Positions 11,473 to 21,793 of a stretch of DNA of 64,000 nucleotides are shown here, one piece after another. The notes under the pieces were generated by a model. That model searched no databases. It was not told the DNA's origin and worked only from the letters and a program-made list of their open reading frames with translations. Source of the DNA: Juglans regia. Taxonomy: Eukaryota > Streptophyta > Magnoliopsida > Fagales > Juglandaceae. The DNA is taken from NCBI RefSeq assembly GCF_001411555.2, contig NC_049907.1, positions 36,167,866 to 36,231,865 of the forward strand, read 5' to 3'. Each line of letters starts with the position of its first letter. Position 1 is the stretch's first letter. The position numbers and the translations under genes were made by a program.

Positions 11473-11475
<3 letters not shown>
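10856..11475. repeat. Repeat with G/C-rich ends and AT-rich core
   Basis: Begins with CCCCGCACCCCGCCCCTCCC-type sequence and ends with GGGGCATGGAGGCTAGGGGG just before an AT microsatellite, with an AT-rich middle that holds a long hairpin (11091-11237). A similar arrangement of G/C-rich ends is seen at 48655-49935. It probably belongs to an unclassified repeat family. Frames crossing it are artefacts of composition. Confidence 0.5.
11091..11237. repeat. 147-bp hairpin (foldback) element
   Basis: ATTTTGTGTAAGTTGTAGTG on the left is the near-complement of the right end (...ACTATAATTTACACAAAAT). The pairing continues inward to GTCTCACA..TGTGAGAC around a short loop near 11165, so almost the whole segment folds on itself. 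Confidence 0.8.

Positions 11476-11513
<38 letters not shown>
11475..11513. repeat. (AT)n microsatellite
   Basis: About 19 uninterrupted AT units followed by ATGTATATGTATATGCATATGC. Confidence 0.95.
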
Positions 11514-11518
<5 letters not shown>

Positions 11519-11539
11519 GTATATGCATATGCATATAAA

Positions 11540-12778
11540 ATATCTGTGACACATGGTCCGGCACAAATGAAATGTTTCAGATATTTGCTGATGCTTTTGT
11601 AGCAAGCATGCAATTGTGGTCAGTTGTCAAATTGAGAATTTTTTTTTTTGCAAAGTTTATTAATATATATATATATATAATAAACACATAATTGATATAA
11701 AAACTTACATTGATTTTTAAGCGATACACAAGTAGCATAACTCTTAAATTAGTCCGTTCAGAAAAGTGAATAAAAAAATTAAAATTGCTAGCTGTAGAAC
11801 AACGTTGGCATTGTGACTCTTTTGGTTTGAGTTCATTTGTCCACTTCAAGACTTGATCAAGCAATGCATCAATATTTGTCTCTAGCTCTTTCTAATTGTA
11901 CTTTTGGGGAAGTCCATTTAGATGATGAATGGTGCTTCCGAACAAAGAGCAAACTAATTTCAATCAACACTAGAAAGGACCAAAGAGACAAAATAAAAAA
12001 GACGTTACTAAAAACGATGACAACAAAACAAAAGTAAACAAGAAATAATCAAACAATCATTCACACGACATAAATTTACGTGGTTCGACAACGTACCTAT
12101 GTCCACGGAGCTGCAAATGATTATATTATGCTAAGGATTCATAAGATACATTTTGTGGCAATTTTGCACTGTTCAAAATGGCCATACTGTTTAAAATAAA
12201 CATATTTATAGGATTACACGGCGAAAATCCAAATTTTCATTTTTTTGCGATATTCGCTCAAGTAGAGTGTCAAGCGCGCATGCGGGCATCGAGTGAACTC
12301 TCTGTCTGGTTTTGGCTCAAGCACAGTGTCAAGCGACTGTCAAGTGAACTCTCTGCTTAGGATTCGCTTGAGTGCCGAGTCGATCAAACTCTTTGCCTAA
12401 GCTTCGCTAGAGCCCACTGTCGAGCGAGACTCGACCGAACTTTCAGTTGTCTAATCTTCGCTTAAGCCGAAAGTCTGAAAGTCAAGTGAACTTTCTGCCT
12501 ATCGACCAAAGCCTACGCTCTATGGCACATGTCTCATTGAAAATCCACTAAAAAACCTTAAAGAATTATTACCGAGTCAGATCATCAAGTCTAGCCACCA
12601 AAATAATAAACCAGTCTCCTCAAACCTAACAAAAGGGTTTTAATGTTTGAGAAATGATTTGTACAAATCACATACAAGTCTTTGTAAAAAGGTAGACTCC
12701 ATCTAAAAAAAGTGGAAAAAAAATTATTTTTTATTAGTGAAATTCATATTTTTACAAATAATTTGTATGATACTTATC
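11540..12778. repeat. Duplicated segment with LTR-like sequence, upstream of the NHL pseudogene
   Basis: The first part (11560-11980) matches 44713-45260 and the second part (about 12005-12778) matches 28015-28760. It includes the box TTTACGTGGTTCGACA..CCTATGTCCACG at 12074-12107 and a short imperfect array of TCGAGCGAACTCTCTGCC-like units (12240-12510). The box and array look like part of an LTR. The copies show that this segment travelled with the NHL paralogues. Confidence 0.6.
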
Positions 12779-13503
12779 TAGGGGTGTAACCGGTCCGGTC
12801 CGGTCCGGTTTTGGACAAAATCTAGGACCGAACCGGTATGTACCGGTTTTGTATTTTTCAAAACCGATTACGCCCCGATTACCCTCCTAAACCGGTACTT
12901 CCGGTTTTACCGATTTCCGGTCCGGTCCGGTCCGGTTTTCCGGTTTTTTTTAAATGTAAAAAACATATAATAAAGTGTTAATTCTTATTATAAAATATTA
13001 TTAAAAATTTAATATATATATTATGCTTAAAGCATATGATCAATTAAATTTTTATCTTTAAGATTAAACTTTTATTTTATAAATTATAACAACATTATCT
13101 TATATATAATTATATTAATAACATATGATCAAATAAATTACAAATGTTCATATTTAAGATTAACATTTTATGATATTATTTATAAATTATAATATAAAAT
13201 TTTTTCATATATGATATATAATTATATATATTATATATAAAAATTTAACATATAATTATATATTATATATATAAATATTTTGTATAATATATAAATTAAT
13301 TTTTATATTTTTTTTTTCCAACCGGTCCGGTTCGGTCCGGTCCGGTCCCAAAAACTACAGAACCGGAACCGGACCGGAACCGGCCGGTTTTCATAAAATA
13401 GGAACCGGTTCCGGACCGCACCGGTTCAAAACCGGACCAACCGGTCCGGTTCGGTCCGGTCCGGTCCTGTTTTTCGGTTTCCCGGTTTAAATTTACACCC
13501 CTA
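12779..13503. mobile_element. Non-autonomous hAT-type element with CCGGT-rich ends
   Basis: 725 bp bounded by TAGGGGTGTAA and its complement TTACACCCCTA and flanked by a perfect 8-bp duplication TACTTATC (12771-12778 and 13504-13511). An 8-bp duplication with this terminus fits the hAT superfamily. About 150 bp at each end are dense GGTCCGGT/ACCGGACC words. The core is AT-rich and codes for nothing. The paralogous segment near 28760 lacks the insert and gives the empty site. Confidence 0.85.
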
Positions 13504-13511
13504 TACTTATC

Positions 13512-14031
13512 TATTTGAGGTTTGTACCTAGCATTACTCTGTTTGTTTTAAGTGAAGTCGATGGGAATGAAATCAATCAACCTCAAGTTTATAATGGTGG
13601 GAGAATTGTAAACCATCATGGACCTGTGACCAAAATCTGAAATCGGAAATAGTACTATTTCGGGCCCAATGAAAAGGAAAATGACAAATGATTTAGAAGC
13701 AACTTCTACTTTGTAAAACGGGGCTGATAAAACTGTTAAGACCTGCCTCCCTTTTATTCTGCATGGCCAAGAACCAAATATCTTTTAGTATGGCTAGCTA
13801 CTTGTATATCAAGATGCTTGGAAGAGCCTTGATCGTCCTCGAGAAGTTCAATGTAACAGCCTTGATAGTTGATAGTTGATATAAGGCCTTCTGCCACGGC
13901 TTTGCCATTCTTCTACATGTACTAATTTCACACACGCACAGCACATGCTAATAGTTAAGGATACATACAATTAGAGTTTTACGTACCTGGCGTTGCAACA
14001 AGAACTACTTTTGCTCTGTAAGTTCTAAGCC
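13512..14031 (+). other. Upstream region of the NHL pseudogene (duplicated)
   Basis: Matches 28775-29060 and 45290-45740 in its first 320 bases (for example TTTATTNTGCATGGCCAAGA). Its last 200 bases match the upstream region of the intact NHL gene (15660-15880: GTCCTCGAGAAGTTC, GCCACGGCTTTGC). These matches define an ancestral promoter-plus-gene unit. Confidence 0.7.
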
Positions 14032-14635
14032 ATGTCGACTTGTACGTGCATGTTTAAATTCGCCTTCAGACTCATGATCCTCCTCTGGGGCCTTGCGCTT
14101 TTGCTCTTCTGGCTCATCTTCCTTCGGACGGAGGTGAAGTTCCACGTGACAGAGGCCTCGCTCACACGGTTCGATTACACCACCAACAACAGCTAGCACT
14201 CTTAACTTCAACCTCACGCTCAAAATCAATCTCAAGATTAATTTCCAACAAAAGGACCGGTATCTTCTACGAGCGGATCGATGTCATTGCTTACTACAAC
14301 AAAAAATAGTTTTGTACGGGGGTTTGACTCCCTTTTATCAAGGACACAAGAATACGAGTATTTTGAGGCCAACATTCCAAGGGCAGCAACTCTTATCACT
14401 TGGGGCTCGTGGCCTTTCAAAGTTGGAACTTGAAAAGAGTTCTGGTTCATATAGCATTGATGTAAAGCTCTCTGTTAAAATAAGGATCAAGTACGGTAAG
14501 ATTAAAACGATGGCTCGCAACCCAGAAGATTGATTGTTCCTTGGAAGTGCCTCTAAGCTCTAATGGAACACTTCCTGATCAAGAGTTTATGTTAACTGAC
14601 TGCCAGAATGTGAATTTCTTTATTGCTATTAATTA
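14032..14635 (+). pseudogene. NDR1/HIN1-like (LEA_2) pseudogene
   Basis: The ATG at 14032 opens MSTCTCMFKFAFRLMILLWG, a short N-terminus and membrane segment like that of the intact copy at 15878, followed by FLRTEVKFHVTEASLTRFDY. A small insertion (AGCTAG) after ACCAACAAC brings a stop and a frameshift. Further frameshifts follow, and YQGHKN-like and SSGSYSIDVKLSVKIRIKYG blocks appear in other frames. The end matches the intact gene (FMLTDCQ.VNFF). It lies 1.2 kb upstream of the intact paralogue in the same orientation, so it is a tandem duplicate that has died. Confidence 0.85.
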
Positions 14636-15877
14636 AACGCTGGATCGGATTGGGATTAGTTATTCCCTATGATCTGATATTGCAGTCCAAACATGCAATC
14701 TTTTCGTTTCTTTGCTTTTTTTTTAATAAAAAAACCACCTCAATTAAAGAACTGAGCATAAAATTTATGAACTAACTATATATGCATGAATGCATTACCA
14801 AAATCCTTATGCGTTTTATGTTGCCACTCGATCGAGCTAACAGTAACAGACATGAGTAGTTAGTATGCGTCAGTGAATCAGCAGGATTAAGGCACCGTCG
14901 TAGTTAGTTTTATAATTTCGTTCTTTTCCACATGATCCTTATACAACTGGTGATATTGAAGGGTTCGATCAGGTCCCCTGCATGTCATGTTCGGATGAAA
15001 ACCCGCGACACTGATCTACATCCTTTTCTTTTCGTTTTTTCTCCTTGTGTTTGACATAGTACATGCACTATGCGCAAGTCTTTTTGTTATCAAATTCTGC
15101 ATGCGCCTTGTACCCAATCATGAAATTCTTGTTTTACAAATAGATCTTGTAAAAATAGTCTTATAAATTGACTTAGTAGTTTAATATGGTATATCCAATT
15201 GAAAAACTATTTTTATGCAATGTAGATATGATATATTATATCAGGCTATATATAAATTTATTCAAGCCGATTGTTTTATAAAAGGGTGCTGCTACACCCA
15301 CCGAGAGGGAAGGCAATGGGCATCGGTAGTCACCGAACCGTCAAAATTTTTTTTTTCTTTTTTTAAACATTTTTTTCTTAAAAAATACAAACTTATTAAG
15401 AAAAATTCATTAACTATGAAATAAAATAAATATAAAATAAAAATACAATCGGAGTTTTGTTGGTGGTAATATCTTTCCCATTATAAATTAATCTTGTAAA
15501 TCTATAACTTCTCTAACATAAATCTACCGGCGACCTTGGATCGCCCAAATATATCATTAATTCTCGACAATTTCAAGACGACGGCCTTGATTTTAGGTCT
15601 ATGGCCATCGCTTTGTCTTTATCTACAAGTGCTATTGATTGAACACTAACTAGTAGAAGTTAAAACTCCTCGGTTTTACCCTAATCGTCCTCGAGAAGTT
15701 CGAGGCAGCAGCCTTGATTTTAGGCCTTCGGCCACGGCTTTGCATTCTTGTACAAATACTGATTTCACACATGCACAGCACAGCACATGCAAAGGATACA
15801 AGAGGTTTACGGCCTGGCGTTGCATGCCTTCCAACAGGAATAGCTCTTTCTCCTTCAGTTCAAACTTCTAAGCGGTC
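14636..15877. other. Intergenic DNA and promoter of the intact NHL gene
   Basis: AT-rich sequence with a T-rich tract near 15350. From about 15660 it is homologous to the upstream region of the NHL pseudogene. No clear TATA box could be fixed. Nothing else is recognised. Confidence 0.5.
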
Positions 15878-16462
15878 ATGAGTACTGGTAGGTGCGTGTG
15901 TAAATTTGCCTTGTTGCTCCTCTTCCTCACCGCCCTTGCGTCTTTGCTCTTCTGGCTCATCTTCCTTCCGAGGGAGGTGAAGTTCCACGTGACCGAGGCC
16001 TCACTCACACAGTTCGATTTCACCACCGCCAACAACACTCTTAACTTCAACCTCACACTCAAAATCAATCTCAGGAACTCCAACCAAAGGGTCGGTGTCT
16101 TCTACGAGCGGATCGATGCCATTGCTTATTACAACAAAAAGAAATGGTTCTGTACGGTGGGTTTGACGCCCTTTTACCAAGGACACAAGAATTCGAGTAT
16201 TTTGAGACCGGTTTTTCAAGGGCACCAATTCTTATTACTTGGGGCTCGCGACCTTTCAAAGCTAGATTCTGAAAAGAGTTCTGGTATATACAGTATTACC
16301 ATAAATCTCTCTGTTCAGATAAGGGTTAGATACGGTAAAATCAAGACGATTTCGTACGAGCCTCGTAAGATCAAATGTTCCTTGAAGGTGCCTCTGATCA
16401 CTAATGGAACAACTGCTCAAGAATTTATGTTAACTGAGTGCAACCAAGTGAATTTCTTCTAA
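15878..16462 (+). CDS. NDR1/HIN1-like (NHL, LEA_2 family) membrane protein
   Basis: 194 residues, intronless, complete. A very short cytosolic N-terminus (MSTGRC) is followed by one hydrophobic segment (about residues 9-30, ending FWLIFLPREV), then the extracytosolic LEA_2 domain with FHVTEASLTQFDF, NSNQRVGVFYERIDAIAYY (the NPN.R-type block) and TPFYQGHKN. It ends with a short tail QVNFF. Typical NHL proteins are about 200-230 residues, so this copy is slightly short at the N-terminus. NHL proteins are plasma-membrane, NDR1-related and often induced by pathogens or senescence; that role is inferred from the family. The ATG at 15878 is the only one fitting the membrane segment and matches the start of the paralogue at 14032. 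The last 69 bases are copied again at 17014-17082 by a tandem duplication. Confidence 0.9.
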   Translation: MSTGRCVCKFALLLLFLTALASLLFWLIFLPREVKFHVTEASLTQFDFTTANNTLNFNLTLKINLRNSNQRVGVFYERIDAIAYYNKKKWFCTVGLTPFYQGHKNSSILRPVFQGHQFLLLGARDLSKLDSEKSSGIYSITINLSVQIRVRYGKIKTISYEPRKIKCSLKVPLITNGTTAQEFMLTECNQVNFF

Positions 16463-17633
16463 CATTCTTGATCAGACATGTAAGTCACTACAAGAAATAT
16501 AGGCTATTGCGGTGATTTATTGTTCGTTGGAAATAATTTCGCCGCATTAAGTCATTTTTCTTGACGATTTGAAGGTCAACGCAACCTCCAGACCGCATAT
16601 TTTAAGTTTTACTTTTTGCAATGATTTTAACAACATTTGCGGCGTAAAAAATCGCTGATAATAGTATTTTTACTTTTGTGGTGCAATAAATCACAATTGT
16701 GGCGTTAAAAATCGCTGCTAAAGATGATAAGTAAATGAAAAGTAAGTTGCGGCGGACAATTTCGCTGCAATTGACCTTTTAATGTTAAGGGCGCCAAAAT
16801 GCAAGAAACTATCAGATTTTCCCCCCATCCCTTGTTAGCATTTCGACCGTGCACTCCCAAATGCCAATGTCAGGTCCTTGTTCCCCAACTTGTTCTTCCT
16901 CATTTCTATCTACCTGAGCAAAATCTACACAAAATTTATTTGCTACACAGCCGCCCCTTCCATTGAAATCCACCACTAACAGCGGAGCTACTCCACCCCG
17001 ACCTGTAGATTTTCTGATCACTAATGGAACAACTGCTCAAGAATTTATGTTAACTGAGTGCAACCAAGTGAATTTCTTCTAACATTCTTGATCAGACATG
17101 TACATCACTACAAGAAATATAGGCTATTGCGGTGATTTATTGTTCGTTGGAAATAATTTCGCCGCATTAAGTCATTTTTCTTGACGATTTGAAGGTCGAC
17201 GCAACCTCCAGACCGCATATTTTAAGTTTTACTTTTTGCAACGATTTTAACAACATTTGCGGCGTAAAAAATCGCTGATAATAGTATTTTTACTTTTGTG
17301 GTGCAATAAATCACAGTTGTGGCGTTAAAAATCGCTGCTAAAGATGATAAGTAAATGAAAAGTAAGTTGCGGCGGACAATTTCGCTGCAATTGACCTTTT
17401 AATGTTAAGGGCGCCAAAATGCAAGAAACTATCAGATTTTCCCCCCATCCCTTGTTAGCATTTCGACCGTGCACTCCCAAATGCCAATATCAGGTCCTTG
17501 TTCCCCAACTTGTTCTTCCCCATTTCTATCTACCTGAGCAAAATCCACACAAAATTTATTTGCTACACAGCCGCCCCTTCCATTGAAATCCACCACTAAC
17601 AGCGGAGCTACTCCACCCCGGCCTGTAGATTTT
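16394..17633. repeat. 620-bp tandem duplication across the NHL 3' end and a MITE
   Basis: Unit 1 is 16394-17013 and unit 2 is 17014-17633; both start CTGATCACTAATGGAACA. The units differ at only a few positions (for example GTAAGTCAC/GTACATCAC, GGTCAACG/GGTCGACG), so the event is recent. Each unit holds the last 23 codons of the NHL gene, its 3' flank and the left end of a CACTA-type MITE. Confidence 0.95.
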
Positions 17634-17761
17634 CGAGTAAGTAAAGCCCACGAAATCGTCGTCTTCACTCGCATCAGCTGAGGCTATACCAATTCAAAGT
17701 GCGATTTTTGAGACGCCCTAAGCCGTCGTTCGTCAGCATCGTCGGCCCTTTTCCTGTAGTA
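16486..17761. mobile_element. CACTA-type MITE, partly duplicated
   Basis: Left end CACTACAAGAAATATAGGCT at 16486 (copied again at 17106). The right end reads on the minus strand TACTACAGGAAAAGGGCCG at 17761. The interior has repeated GCGGCGTAAAAAATCGCTG words. The original insertion was about 655 bp before the 620-bp duplication. A G/C-richer segment (minus-strand 17021-16812 and 17674-17432) keeps an open frame containing GRGGVAPLLVVDFNGRGG; I do not recognise it and it may be a captured fragment. No clear 3-bp target duplication remains. Confidence 0.7.
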
Positions 17762-18891
17762 GTGGGTTATCCATCTCATTTCCACCCCGTCGGCTCATCC
17801 ACTCGGTTGGAGTCGATTTTCCAACGTAAAATACTCTGTTTTTTTACTTCATTTTCTTAATGAAACCGTTTAAGTCAAGTAGAAACCTGAGTGTTTTGCT
17901 CATTTAATTTGTGCATAAATTGCCTATGTGTTTGTGTATGTCTAATGTAACTGTGGAATTCTTATACTTTATTTTAAAATCAATACAAACAATCCTATGT
18001 TAGACTGACTAATAAACAAATGGTGTTGATTTTGTGGATCTTATGGATTCCACAGTATCCATAACTTTTTATGGATCTTATCCTGTAACCGCACCCGTTT
18101 TCTCCCTCTTCAGAGCTGGGCTAAACGGCAGTCCGATGCAGATTGAGCACTATAAGCTCTTCTTCCCACAATTGTATTCCCTGCCTCAGTTGGATGATAA
18201 GCATCCCAAAAATAATACTCATTCCTGTTTTGGCATGGAGTTTGATAAGGTAGACATGTGATTTTCCCATTGTTCCTCCCTACACTGCAGCACCCAGCAT
18301 TTATTACCCTGAAACCTGCAAGTAGTTTGCCTAATTAATGCAACCATGAATACCTGAAACCTGCAAGCTAATCCGGCCTCCCTGCACCATTAAATGAAAT
18401 GACAATGAAAATGGGGGCAAGAACCAGTAGGTACCAGTTGCCGCCCAGTTTCTTCTCTATTAATTCCAGCTGCTGCTGATGCATAGTTCACTCATTTCAG
18501 TATTTCTTGGCCTCTTGCACTCACATAGGGAGGTATGTAATCATCGAAGCCTAAAAGCTCAGCTGTAGATGTACCCAATAAAAACAGTTCTCTCTTTTTT
18601 TTTCTTTCACTGAATAAAATCAATTCAAAACTAGAAACAAATAAATCATCAGTAGGGAAAAAGGATGTCTAGTTGGGAAGTACAGATATTCTCAGGGCTG
18701 TTAGACAATTTGACTTTTCCATGGCCTTTTGATTAGCTTATTGGAACTCTTTTCTTTCGCACTTTAATACAACTAATGGAAAATGTCTTTCTCTGGGAAA
18801 AAGCATAATCTCGGGTTGAATTTTCAGTGTTCGGCGCCCTTTAATACGAATAATTTAATATTTCATTTTCTAAAGACAACATAAACATAAA

Positions 18892-19077
18892 ATTCACGAC
18901 ACCTTTACCAGGGAACTGCCTTTTTCATAATAATGATGAGGCTGATAGTTGCTACTGTGTCTCCATAGCAATAGCTACCTTATGTTGTAAGAGTATTTAG
19001 CTGAATTTTCCATAAATAACACTTTAGAAGGCAGCCACATATCTGTCACAAATTGGTGTAATAAAGGTGTCGTGAAT
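18892..19077. repeat. 186-bp segment bounded by a perfect 16-bp inverted repeat
   Basis: ATTCACGACACCTTTA at the left end is exactly complementary to TAAAGGTGTCGTGAAT at the right end. The interior is AT-rich. It could be a small MITE, but no target duplication is visible. Confidence 0.5.
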
Positions 19078-19157
19078 CATACTTATATGAAAGTGAAGTT
19101 CCACGTCGAATAAAAACAACTGTGAGTGATACATGCATGCATACACGGACACACACA

Positions 19158-19158
<1 letters not shown>

Positions 19159-19192
<34 letters not shown>
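19159..19192. repeat. (AT)n microsatellite
   Basis: Uninterrupted AT units after an ACACAC stretch. Confidence 0.95.
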
Positions 19193-19195
<3 letters not shown>

Positions 19196-20062
19196 TAGGT
19201 CTAACTTTGGAGAGAAATTAAACTAGCTCACCAATAACATCAACAATGGATTTTGCATTGGATGAAAAGGTTCCGGTGGGTCCACCCACGATCGTCTTAA
19301 TTATAAGGTTACTTCGATCTTAGATAAAAAATGACTAAAAAAAAAATCAGTAGATGTTGATCTTCTTTAATTAATAGCTAGATTTTTCAACAGCTTCCAA
19401 AAACTCTATGCAAACTAATACTTGTCCAAAAACTCCATGAAATTATCAATTGTCTCAAAAGCTTAACTAATAGAAAAAGATATATTTAATTATTTGTATT
19501 ATATTCTTTACACTTACATCTCGTTATTACCATACAAGTATTGAATTATGGTTAAAATTTCCCCATGAAGCAAGGTGCTTTGAATCCCCCGATTAGAGTT
19601 ATTTTTCTCCCTCAAGTTCATGTATTAGAATCGTGTTTAACACTGCATTAGAAAGTTTTATCATGATCCCCCACGTACAATTTGGGTCGGGGACAAAGCT
19701 AGCCCAAGTCATGTACAGTTTTTGTTTTGGGTTTCTGCGGTCCGTCCATTGATCAGCCTATGAGATACTTTATATTGGGGCTGCATGCCTAGCTTGATGT
19801 CCATTTCCCTAAAGTGGACTTTAGTTCTTGTGTCAATAACTTTATCTGTCCACATCTGCTCCACTCCTAGATATCTAATGGCACTGAGCCAGATCTCAAT
19901 GTCATAGAGGTAGTTGAAATAAATCTTTTGAAGGCTAAAGACAAAAACATTAATAACGTATGTAGTGAACTGTGAGACCAGTGACCCTTTTTTCGCTATA
20001 TGTAACTTTCTTCAAGCAAAATGAAGTTGACATAACATGTCTCTATCATAAGACAAAAAGGG

Positions 20063-20066
<4 letters not shown>

Positions 20067-20103
<37 letters not shown>
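20067..20103. repeat. (AT)n microsatellite
   Basis: About 18 AT units immediately downstream (in gene sense) of the broken GDSL gene. Confidence 0.95.
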
Positions 20104-20105
<2 letters not shown>

Positions 20106-20374
20106 CATGTGCAATTCTCCAAAATGCAGCAGATCATTCATGAAATTCCAGTTCCAGTCTGAATAAATGCTGCACAATTTCCTGTGCAAACTAAAAAAGG
20201 AACTAGATTTTCTTATTGTGTGGAGTATTACACAAAAAGAAATCTTTGGAGAATATCTCATCACCTTAACCCGCAATGTTGCCTGCATATTTTAGACAAT
20301 GCCAAGAACGACTGCATATCATTCCAATAAAAAGAAAAATCATGAACACATTGGTGGGAATCCAAACATCAGAA

Positions 20375-20656
20375 TTATGTAAGTAAAATGTCACACAGAT
20401 TTGTTGAAGGGTTGTGTATAGGGCCGGAGTGGGCCAAGGTAGCAGATTTGTAGTTCGCTTTAGCCAATGACTGGAGTTGGTTGTTATTGCCATTATCCAC
20501 CAAGGAGTCCCCAAATATGAAGTAGCAAGGTACTTGAGGCTCTGCTCCTGCCAACTTGCACCATATATTCAACACAAAAGCCAGCACACAAATCACCATC
20601 ATTTTTCTTAAGCTCCCTCGCCATTGAAACAAGCTGTAGAAAACAAAATAAAACAA
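20375..20656 (-). pseudogene. GDSL esterase/lipase, first-exon fragment
   Basis: The minus-strand frame gives a signal peptide (from the Met at 20602: MMVICVLAFVLNIWCKLAGA), then EPQVPCYFIFGDSLVDNGNN, which is GDSL block I with the catalytic Ser in GDS, and then LQSLAKANY. In complete plant GDSL esterases this is followed by LPYGIDFP and about 300 more residues with the Gly, Asn and Asp-x-x-His blocks. Here the homology stops right after ANY, and none of the later blocks occurs downstream. The gene is a 5' fragment. In-frame start candidates are 20656 and 20602; the second gives the usual signal-peptide length. Its TATA box survives at 20762-20770. Confidence 0.85.
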
Positions 20657-20761
20657 AAACTCCGAGGAACTAGATGGGATCGTATAATACCCGATTAGGT
20701 GTTTATTATGTGTGTTTTTGTGAGGGAGAGAACTAGTAATTTAAAAGCTAGGTATATAGAA

Positions 20762-20770
20762 GTATATATA
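20762..20770 (-). promoter_or_regulatory. TATA box of the GDSL fragment
   Basis: On the minus strand the sequence reads GCACTATATATAC, about 110 bases before the upstream in-frame ATG, a normal plant TATA spacing. Confidence 0.55.
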
Positions 20771-20779
20771 GTGCAGGGG

Positions 20780-21312
20780 AGAGAGACATTGTTTGGATTG
20801 AAGGCTTGACCATGGTTTTGCTTTTACAATTGAGGGAGTTAGATAGAAGCATTAACTTCACGCGGATGTAATGTGGGACTGTGTGGCAAAGGACGGCACT
20901 GACACAGTACCTCTCTTTGCTCTTTTAGCCCTTGCATGTGGGTTTGCACTGGATTACACTATGGGATTCGGACTTTGAAATTTGTTGTGTGTTTTTGTTG
21001 TGTGTTTAAAGTGATTTAATAGAAAAAGGTCTTGTCGGTACCCCATAATCTTGCAACGAGGGCCATCTATCTAGCTATATGCAATCACAAATAAATATGA
21101 AAAATGCAAGAACAACAAGAAATTTTATTGCAGTGTTGGTTTTAGTTTAGTCTTGTAATTACTAAGACGTAGCAGCTTGGTACATAATTTTGGTGAGTTT
21201 TTACTTCTATCAGAAGGTGCAGCAGTTTTTCATTAAGATTGTTCATCACTTTATTTATCCCTATATATTTTATAGCTTTTTCTTTCTTTTTCAAAGTAAT
21301 TGAGATATTAGA
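20780..21312. other. GDSL upstream region and spacer
   Basis: AT-rich DNA. No other gene or repeat boundary is recognised before the MITE at 21313. Confidence 0.5.
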
Positions 21313-21606
21313 CACTACAAGAAATACAGGCTATTACTAATTTACTGTTCGTCAGAAATAATAGTTCACTTAGTGGGCCAAGGTAGCAGATTTGTAGTTC
21401 GCTTCAACAGTTTATAGCTTAATGTTAAAAAAAAAAAAACTTTTGGAGACAAGGCATATTGTTATTACAGTTAGCTGACATGGGACTAACTTTTTACATT
21501 TGCGTGGTCGCTTGCATTCATCCTAGAGACGAAGCAAAAGAAATGATCCACAAAAAGGGGTGTTAATATCCCCATGGTTATTGTGGGTAGACATCTTCTT
21601 GTAGTG
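21313..21606. mobile_element. 294-bp CACTA-type MITE holding a GDSL-derived 33-mer
   Basis: Left end CACTACAAGAAATACAGGC; the right end on the minus strand reads CACTACAAGAAGATGTC. Positions 21372-21404 are identical over 33 bases to 20428-20460, which covers the ANY codons and breakpoint of the neighbouring GDSL fragment. The flanking 3-mers do not match, so the boundaries are tentative. Confidence 0.5.
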
Positions 21607-21659
21607 CTAGTACTATAGCCATGGGCAGCATTAGTACTCATGTCCTTTTTGTTGTGAAA

Positions 21660-21793
21660 TACTATACAAAGCACACACACCAACGATGACAAATAAAGTA
21701 AAAGCAACACAATTAAGAATAAACAATCACACACGACACAGTATTTACGTGGTTTGACAAATTGTCTACATCCACGATCCTTCTTTTTATTAG
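21660..21793. repeat. Fragment of the ACGTGG...CCACG-box repeat
   Basis: Matches 12010-12107 and 28020-28109, including ACGTGGTTTGACA and CTACATCCACG at 21745-21777. It stops directly before the transposase ATG. Confidence 0.65.

Larger units (their letters stand above)
17765..20066. other. Intergenic DNA, no gene supported
   Basis: AT-rich. It contains a 75-codon open frame at 18034-18261 without recognisable similarity, a perfect 16-bp inverted pair at 18892-18907 and 19062-19077, and an (AT)n tract at 19159-19192. No splice-compatible coding pattern was found. Confidence 0.5.

Noticed and set aside
11358..11602. Frames with a run of alternating Tyr and Ile
   Set aside because: Translation of an (AT)n microsatellite.
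18034..18261. 75-codon frame that looks moderately protein-like
   Set aside because: No known motif, no splice-compatible neighbours; could not be supported as a gene.
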